Assembly (NCBI RefSeq): GCF_021012795.1
Contig: NZ_VFYU01000025.1
Coordinates: forward strand, 124,001 to 188,000
DNA length: 64,000 nucleotides
Reading direction: 5' to 3'
Source: Psychrobacter sp. I-STPA10
GTDB taxonomy: Bacteria > Pseudomonadota > Gammaproteobacteria > Pseudomonadales > Moraxellaceae
Shown here: one piece after another, positions 59,644 to 64,000 of the stretch
Layout of the letters: every line of letters begins with the position of its first letter
Numbering within the stretch: the first letter of the stretch is position 1
Made by a program: the position numbers and the translations under genes
Notes under the pieces: generated by a model
Seen by the model: the letters and a program-made list of their open reading frames with translations, nothing else
What the model was told of the DNA's origin: nothing
Databases searched by the model: none

Positions 59644-60219
59644 CTATTTCACCAAATTACTGATGGTCTTAAATGCAGGGTCTTTTGAGCTACGACACAA
59701 CTCAAACAATATCGCCTCAGTAGTGGTAATCACCGCACCTGCTCGGCGCATACGACGTATGGCTTGCCTGCGGTCATACGCATTACGTGAACCTGTAGCA
59801 TCAGCGATAATAATGGGTTGCATGCCATTATCAAGCAAATCTAAAGCTGTTTGCATCACACAAACATGCGTCTCTACCCCAAATAACAACACGGCATTGC
59901 GATTTTGCTGTGCCAGATAGTTCCATGCTTCGTCATCATCGCAAACACTAAAGCTGACCTTTTCAAATTGCTGCCCTTTAGTATTACCTAATACCGCCAT
60001 AATCTCAGGGACAGTCTCACCCAGTCCCTTTTTATATTGTTCATTGTGCATGATTGGTATATCTAATGCTTGTAGCCCTTGGAGTAAGGTAACTGTCTTT
60101 TGGATGATTTCTTGATGGCGATAGATATGCGGAGTGAGTTTTTCTTGTACATCAATCAGCATTGCCTGACAGTTATCACGCATGATGCGGTAGGTTTTAT
60201 CGGTCGTAATCGTGGACAT
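59644..60219 (-). CDS. Isochorismatase-like cysteine hydrolase
   Basis: The 191-aa protein has the Asp-Lys-Cys catalytic triad of the family: Asp in AMLIDVQEKL, Lys in EQYKKGLGET and Cys in GVETHVCVMQTALDLL. Members hydrolyse nicotinamide, isochorismate or amides; it most resembles the YcaC/nicotinamidase-like branch without a metal-binding signature. CAAGGAGAG precedes the ATG. First gene of a coupled pair with the HD phosphohydrolase. Confidence 0.88.
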   Translation of the reverse strand: MSTITTDKTYRIMRDNCQAMLIDVQEKLTPHIYRHQEIIQKTVTLLQGLQALDIPIMHNEQYKKGLGETVPEIMAVLGNTKGQQFEKVSFSVCDDDEAWNYLAQQNRNAVLLFGVETHVCVMQTALDLLDNGMQPIIIADATGSRNAYDRRQAIRRMRRAGAVITTTEAILFELCRSSKDPAFKTISNLVK

Positions 60220-60365
60220 AGTTCTCTCCTTGTTTATGCGAAAGTTATCATTAAAATTGATTAGCGGTCACATTCATTCCATTGCGATATAATCCATATC
60301 TTACTGATAAATGGATAGACTTTTATTAAGACACAGTCTAACAGTTCCGTCAATCACCAGTTAAG

Positions 60366-60758
60366 TTAATCACAGCGTCCAGTCACCGTTAATTGCCGCT
60401 CAAACTGTCCTAAATGCCCATAACTGCCCACTTTACTAATTAACCCCTTGATACAAACCCTATCCATCTGATAATAATGACTATAAATACCACGTTGCTT
60501 TGCCAGCTCATCAATAATTGATTCTGGGTCATAGACATGATACTGCTGACCTTGCGGTGTCATTAAGCTAAAAACTTCTACTGTTTTATTCACTGCACCT
60601 TTGATTGTCTGTGGCTGTAATGTCTTTACATTATGCTCATCTGCTAATTTGGCTGAAATATTTTTAGCATTGGCAAGCAGTGCTACCCCTGTTCCAATTA
60701 GACTAATCAAAGCAACTTTTGCCACTGTTTTTGAGCGATTTTGGGTACGTGTGGACAT
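60366..60758 (-). CDS. Small membrane-anchored protein of unknown function
   Basis: The 130-aa product has a basic N-terminus and one hydrophobic segment (about 13-28), then a soluble region with VFSLMTPQGQQYHVYDPESIIDELAKQRGIYSHYYQMDRVCIKGLISKVGSYGHLGQFERQLTVTGRCD. Two cysteines could pair in the periplasm. I do not recognise a family. AAGGAAAA precedes the ATG. A terminator-like hairpin lies upstream at about 60861. Confidence 0.6.
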   Translation of the reverse strand: MSTRTQNRSKTVAKVALISLIGTGVALLANAKNISAKLADEHNVKTLQPQTIKGAVNKTVEVFSLMTPQGQQYHVYDPESIIDELAKQRGIYSHYYQMDRVCIKGLISKVGSYGHLGQFERQLTVTGRCD

Positions 60759-60860
60759 GCTATTTTCCTTCTTCCACTATTTCTCATTTTATGTTTGTAT
60801 TGACAGTAACTGTGTTAGTAAGTCTGAATGATTGCTAGTGATTATTAAATATTAAATACA

Positions 60861-60894
60861 AAAAACGCCTCTAACATTATGCCAGAAGCGTTTT
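60861..60894 (-). terminator. Intrinsic terminator after the small lipoprotein gene
   Basis: The stem AAAACGCcTCT / AGAaGCGTTTT with an 11-nt loop is flanked by A- and T-runs. It lies about 95 nt after the stop of the gene at 60990 on the same strand. Confidence 0.78.
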
Positions 60895-60989
60895 AGTTAC
60901 AAGTGATAATATGTGCTGTTATGGAAACTAAAAGTAGTCTGCCCTTACCTACTTGTTTTTAACTTTTATCACCAGCAGTTATCATCAAT

Positions 60990-61208
60990 TTATAAACCAA
61001 CTTCTTTTGACATCTCACCCATCTGCTGATTCACACACGCATCATTGGCGATTTTATGTGCAGCTTGTTCACTTTGACCATTGGCGATGGCAGCACGATA
61101 TTTTTGTTGATACACAGGATTGTCTGATTGGCAAGGGTTACTGGTGGTGGCACAGCCCGCTAACAACATAAGCATGGCTGATGATAGGGTAATAGTTAAA
61201 AATTTCAT
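60990..61208 (-). CDS. Small lipoprotein of unknown function
   Basis: A 72-aa product with a signal peptide and lipobox LLAGC (Cys19), followed by a short Gln/Ala/Asn-rich mature part (about 53 residues) with two further cysteines, NPCQSD and NDACVNQ. It resembles many small outer-membrane lipoproteins of Acinetobacter and relatives. No ribosome-binding site stronger than TGGAA. Function unknown. Confidence 0.65.
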   Translation of the reverse strand: MKFLTITLSSAMLMLLAGCATTSNPCQSDNPVYQQKYRAAIANGQSEQAAHKIANDACVNQQMGEMSKEVGL

Positions 61209-61297
61209 AGTAAAAATTCCATTAATATTAATAAGTTACATTTTTTACCACCTTATTTATATACCCTTTACATAACCAATGCAATATCCTTTTGGTA

Positions 61298-61441
61298 TAG
61301 AACTTACGCATTTTTCTAGATTATTAGCGATTGGTAATCATTACCTTTAATACTCTGAGCTGGCTGTACGTAATTCCAGAGGCTTCGTAAAAATTGCTCG
61401 CCGCTTTATAAAGCGAATATCATACTTTTGCATAAGCTTTA
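61298..61441. repeat. MITE-like element, family 1, copy 2 (inverted)
   Basis: This copy of the element at 40305-40463 lies in opposite orientation, with TAGAACTTACGCA at its left end. Shared blocks include GGTAATCATT, CTGGCTGTACGTA, TTCCAGAGG and CGCTTTATAA. The other end is diverged (AAGCTTTAT instead of a clean repeat). Confidence 0.7.
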
Positions 61442-61485
61442 TGTTATAAAGTTGCTCAATAAGTCTTCATAAAACTGTCATTATT

Positions 61486-61590
61486 AGGGGAAGGAGCTGG
61501 CTTTTAAGTCCTGCCGTCCTGCCCCTATTTTAAAGAAAGGATTGGGGATGGGTTATATTTTAATTGAGTCAATCAAGTTGAGAGTAGGAT
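61486..61590. repeat. MITE-like element, family 2, degraded copy
   Basis: The stretch shares CTGGCTTTTAAGTCCT, a GGGAtGGGTtATAT-like interior and a right end AAGTTGAGAGTaGGAT with the element at 42087-42228. The left terminal repeat is missing, so this is a truncated copy. Confidence 0.65.
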
Positions 61591-61598
61591 TCAAACCT

Positions 61599-61973
61599 TT
61601 AGCGTTTTAACTGATATTTAATCAATTTATTCAAAGCATTAACTAATTCCTCTTCACCAAAGGGCTTACACAAAAATCCACGTGCGCCATATTTAAGGGC
61701 TTTTAAAGCTGTTGCCTTATCGCTCAATGCGGAGACAACCAAAATACTAACCCCTGTCTCTTTAGCAATAATTTTTTGAATACATTCAAGACCATCCATA
61801 TGCGGCATGGTCAAATCCATGGTAATTAAGTCAGGTTGATGCAGATCAAATTCTTTTAATGCTTCTACGCCATCGCCAGCAGTGGCAACAATTTCGATAT
61901 TATCTTCTTTAAAGCTTCGTTCAATACGATTTCGCATGATGTTAGAATCGTCGACAATCATCAATTTATGCAT
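61599..61973 (-). CDS. CheY-like single-domain response regulator
   Basis: The 124-aa product is a stand-alone receiver: MIVDDSNIMRN acidic pocket, phospho-acceptor Asp in LITMDLTMPHMDG, Ser in LVVSALSDKATA, and the Lys in FLCKPFGEEELVNAL. It has no output domain. It begins 39 nt downstream of the CheA-like kinase gene on the same strand, and is the likely phosphoryl partner. TAGGAAAA precedes the ATG. No flagellar or pilus gene is in the window, so the output is not defined. Confidence 0.92.
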   Translation of the reverse strand: MHKLMIVDDSNIMRNRIERSFKEDNIEIVATAGDGVEALKEFDLHQPDLITMDLTMPHMDGLECIQKIIAKETGVSILVVSALSDKATALKALKYGARGFLCKPFGEEELVNALNKLIKYQLKR

Positions 61974-62012
61974 ATCTTTTCCTAATTTATTTGGTTTGTA
62001 TAAGACACTAAC

Positions 62013-64000
62013 TTAAACAAGGGGAATAACAATATTAAATTTGGTACTTTCACCTGTGCGACTCTCACAATTTAAAGTACCACCCAGTGCTGCCACTTGC
62101 GATTGGATAATATCCATTCCCATGCCCCTACCTGCATCCTCAGTAATATTTTCAGCAGTTGAGACACCGATTCCAAAGATAAGCTGTGTTACCTCATCTT
62201 GAGTTAACGTATGGGCACGCTCACTACTAATGACACCTGACTCAACAGATGAAGCAATGATTTTATCTGTTTGCAAACCCTGCCCATCATCATAACAACT
62301 AAATAAAACACAATTTTCAATCTCATCATGCATCAGATTAATTTGTATACTACCAATGGCTGGTTTACCCATTTCTTTTCTAATAGCAGCAGGTTCAATA
62401 CCATGAACCACACTATTACGTAGCATCTGAATACAAATATCTTTAATTCCCATTTGTAAAGTTGCAGAAAGTTTACTATCCTCCCAATACTGACACTGTA
62501 ACTGAACTTGTTTATTATAACGCTTGGCAATGTCTTGCACGAACTGAGCAAGCTGTAATGCCACTACTGAGTCAGATGTTACTTTGCTAACAAACATCGC
62601 TGTTTCATTTGTTTTACTATCAGAAACAACATCACACATTTCACTTTCTGACTCTAAATTTTCTAGCTGAGTTATTTCTATATTTTCAAGGCTTACATTT
62701 GCTGCATGTTCATCTTGAAGTGGCTCTGACTGTATTATTTCAGGTTTAGAAGTATTTAGTGCCTCTACTTCAACTTCACTCTGATTATTTTCAATAATCG
62801 CATTCGTAGATTCAAAATTCTTGGAACTAGCTTCTATACTTTGATCAGTTTTTTCATTTATCCCATCTATTTCATCATTATTTACTTCATCATTATTTAC
62901 TTCATCATTATTTACTTCATCATTATTTACTTCATCATCGTTTACTTCATCATTACTATTAGAATCTATTATATGTATAATTTCCTCTTCTGTTGGATTT
63001 TCATCTAAATGATGAATGCTCGTATTTTCTAATGTTGATTTCTTACCATCATATAAATTCAGTTGTGTTGCCAGTTGTGATACAAATTTAGTCAACTCAT
63101 ATAAAGAATCAAAACTCACCGCCATTGCCAAAAAGTCATTACCCACCAAATCTGGTTTATTTATCAAGACTTTAACATGTTCTTCAGTTTCATGTGCCAA
63201 ATCAACAAAAGGTAATAATCGTAAAAAAGATGCCTCACCTTTTATACTATGCATTTGTCGAAATATTTCTTGTGCCTTTTGCTGCATTTCGTATGTTTTT
63301 GCACCGGGTGTTTTTAAAATATTATTCACAATTTCCAAACGAATAAATGTATTGTCCAAAAAGGTCTGGAGCATTTCTTTATTTAATGACAATATATTGC
63401 TTAGCATTTCAATCTGACGGCTACTTTGTTGTTGCTCGTCAATCAAGCGTCTTTCTAGCTCTACCGCTTCAGAAACATCACTGACTCTGACCAATACCCT
63501 ATCGATTTCTTCCTCTTTTACCACTCGATAAAAATCAAAATCTAAATAGCGTATAACTGGCATCCCATTATCATCATTACTTGCCACTTTTATGCGCTTT
63601 AAAGGGTTTAAATCCGTAATTAATTCTTCTACTACCCAAGGACTATAAAGTTGATCAATAAAGGTTTTGGTATTCTCTAAATCTTCTGCACTAATACTAT
63701 CTTCTAATAGCTGAGTAAATTTTTTACCAGCAATATTTTCTTTTTGTAACATTCTTTTTAATTCAGTTGAATACTGGTCAGCAATAACCAAATCTTTATC
63801 TACTAAAAATAACCCTTCCTTGATGGTTATTAGAATATCTTGAATTTGTTGATTTGATGTTTGTAAATTTTCTTCAGAAATTAATAGTCTACGAACAAAA
63901 TAAAAAATAAACCATAAAAAGTATAACGCCGCAAAAATCATATCAATAAACAAAATATATTTAGCAATTTCTGTCCAATATTGGTTATTTTCAAACCTAT
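62013..64000 (-). CDS. Membrane CheA-like kinase with Hpt domain, partial
   Basis: The frame stays open to the right edge, so the N-terminus is missing; an apparent TTG start at 63953 is inside it. Visible parts in order: a membrane helix (ILFIDMIFAALYFLWFIFYFV), a PAS-like region (GLFLVDKDLVIADQYST), a coiled linker, an Hpt domain with the phospho-His in MHSIKGEASFLRLL, an acidic linker that contains a 15-bp tandem repeat (five units), and a CheA-type catalytic domain with LRNSVVHGIEP, DDGQGL and GRGMGMDIIQSQVAALGG. It ends right after the ATPase at NIVIPLV, without a CheW-like domain. The neighbouring CheY-like gene is its likely target. Confidence 0.88.
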   Translation of the reverse strand, partial: RFENNQYWTEIAKYILFIDMIFAALYFLWFIFYFVRRLLISEENLQTSNQQIQDILITIKEGLFLVDKDLVIADQYSTELKRMLQKENIAGKKFTQLLEDSISAEDLENTKTFIDQLYSPWVVEELITDLNPLKRIKVASNDDNGMPVIRYLDFDFYRVVKEEEIDRVLVRVSDVSEAVELERRLIDEQQQSSRQIEMLSNILSLNKEMLQTFLDNTFIRLEIVNNILKTPGAKTYEMQQKAQEIFRQMHSIKGEASFLRLLPFVDLAHETEEHVKVLINKPDLVGNDFLAMAVSFDSLYELTKFVSQLATQLNLYDGKKSTLENTSIHHLDENPTEEEIIHIIDSNSNDEVNDDEVNNDEVNNDEVNNDEVNNDEIDGINEKTDQSIEASSKNFESTNAIIENNQSEVEVEALNTSKPEIIQSEPLQDEHAANVSLENIEITQLENLESESEMCDVVSDSKTNETAMFVSKVTSDSVVALQLAQFVQDIAKRYNKQVQLQCQYWEDSKLSATLQMGIKDICIQMLRNSVVHGIEPAAIRKEMGKPAIGSIQINLMHDEIENCVLFSCYDDGQGLQTDKIIASSVESGVISSERAHTLTQDEVTQLIFGIGVSTAENITEDAGRGMGMDIIQSQVAALGGTLNCESRTGESTKFNIVIPLV
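62881..62955. repeat. 15-bp tandem repeat in the kinase gene
   Basis: Five consecutive 15-bp units, tttacttcatcatta on the plus strand (one unit with cg in place of ta), start at 62881, 62896, 62911, 62926 and 62941. They encode an in-frame (Asn-Asp-Glu-Val-Asn)n acidic tract. Copy number can change without a frameshift. Confidence 0.95.

Larger units (their letters stand above)
61209..61598. other. Repeat-filled intergenic region
   Basis: This 390-nt interval between the small lipoprotein and CheY-like genes has no gene. It holds a diverged copy of each MITE-like family side by side (61298-61441 and 61486-61590). Confidence 0.6.

Noticed and set aside
62881..62955. Regular repeats as a CRISPR array
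   Set aside because: Units are directly contiguous with no spacers and lie in a coding frame.

Overview
The window is a 64 kb chromosomal segment of a moderately AT-rich Gram-negative gammaproteobacterium. It most likely belongs to the Moraxellaceae (Psychrobacter/Moraxella branch). The RpoB, RpoC, EF-Tu and ribosomal proteins are gammaproteobacterial. MetX sits next to MetW, and there is an Acinetobacter-type OXA beta-lactamase. These assignments come from recognising the proteins by eye; no database search was run.

Layout. (1) 1-12.9 kb, minus strand: the translation/transcription core in conserved order, read from high to low coordinates: tRNA-Thr(TGT), tRNA-Tyr(GTA), tRNA-Gly(TCC), tRNA-Thr(GGT), tuf, terminator, tRNA-Trp(CCA), secE, nusG, rplK, rplA, L10 leader, rplJ, rplL, terminator, rpoB, rpoC (cut by the left edge). 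(2) 13-17.5 kb: an FHA-domain membrane protein, an RsiV/DUF3298-like lipoprotein, prfC and ohr. (3) 17.5-28.8 kb: a minus-strand accessory block almost wholly made of exported proteins. It holds a TolB-like propeller protein, three tandem copies of a small Cys-containing secreted protein, a lipoprotein with calcium-loop/YD-like repeats, two lipoproteins with polyglycine tethers (one with two carboxypeptidase-regulatory-like domains, one a beta-helix), an SH3-domain protein, and an unusual LuxR-type regulator fused to an alpha/beta-hydrolase-like domain. Three genes there are separated by copies of the same terminator plus extended -10 cassette. (4) 29-36 kb: polA, a short-chain dehydrogenase and two more lipoproteins. 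(5) 35.8-39.8 kb: a glutaminase, glutamate/GABA antiporter and glutamate decarboxylase module (glsA, gadC, gadB) for acid resistance, behind a 1 kb very AT-rich upstream region. (6) 40.8-55.8 kb: mostly housekeeping genes (hemH, metX-metW, trhO, serA, a D-2-hydroxyglutarate-dehydrogenase-like flavoprotein, an M23 peptidase, phoR, phoB, dtd), interrupted by an OXA class D beta-lactamase. (7) 55.8-64 kb: a complete IS982-family insertion sequence with target duplication, psd, small envelope proteins, an HD phosphohydrolase and isochorismatase-like hydrolase pair, and a CheY-like regulator next to a membrane CheA-like kinase cut by the right edge.

Repeats. Two MITE-like families are each present twice (40305-40463 and 61298-61441; 42087-42228 and 61486-61590). 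A short palindromic dispersed repeat occurs near 41.1 and 49.1 kb. No rRNA operon, CRISPR array or prophage was seen.

How parts work together. GlsA makes glutamate plus ammonia, GadB consumes a proton converting glutamate to GABA, and GadC exchanges GABA for glutamate. SerA and the divergent flavoprotein probably form a 2-hydroxyglutarate shuttle that pulls serine synthesis forward. PhoB probably controls its own gene through a recognisable Pho box. The most novel-looking part is the 17.5-28.8 kb exported-protein locus with its hydrolase-fused LuxR regulator.
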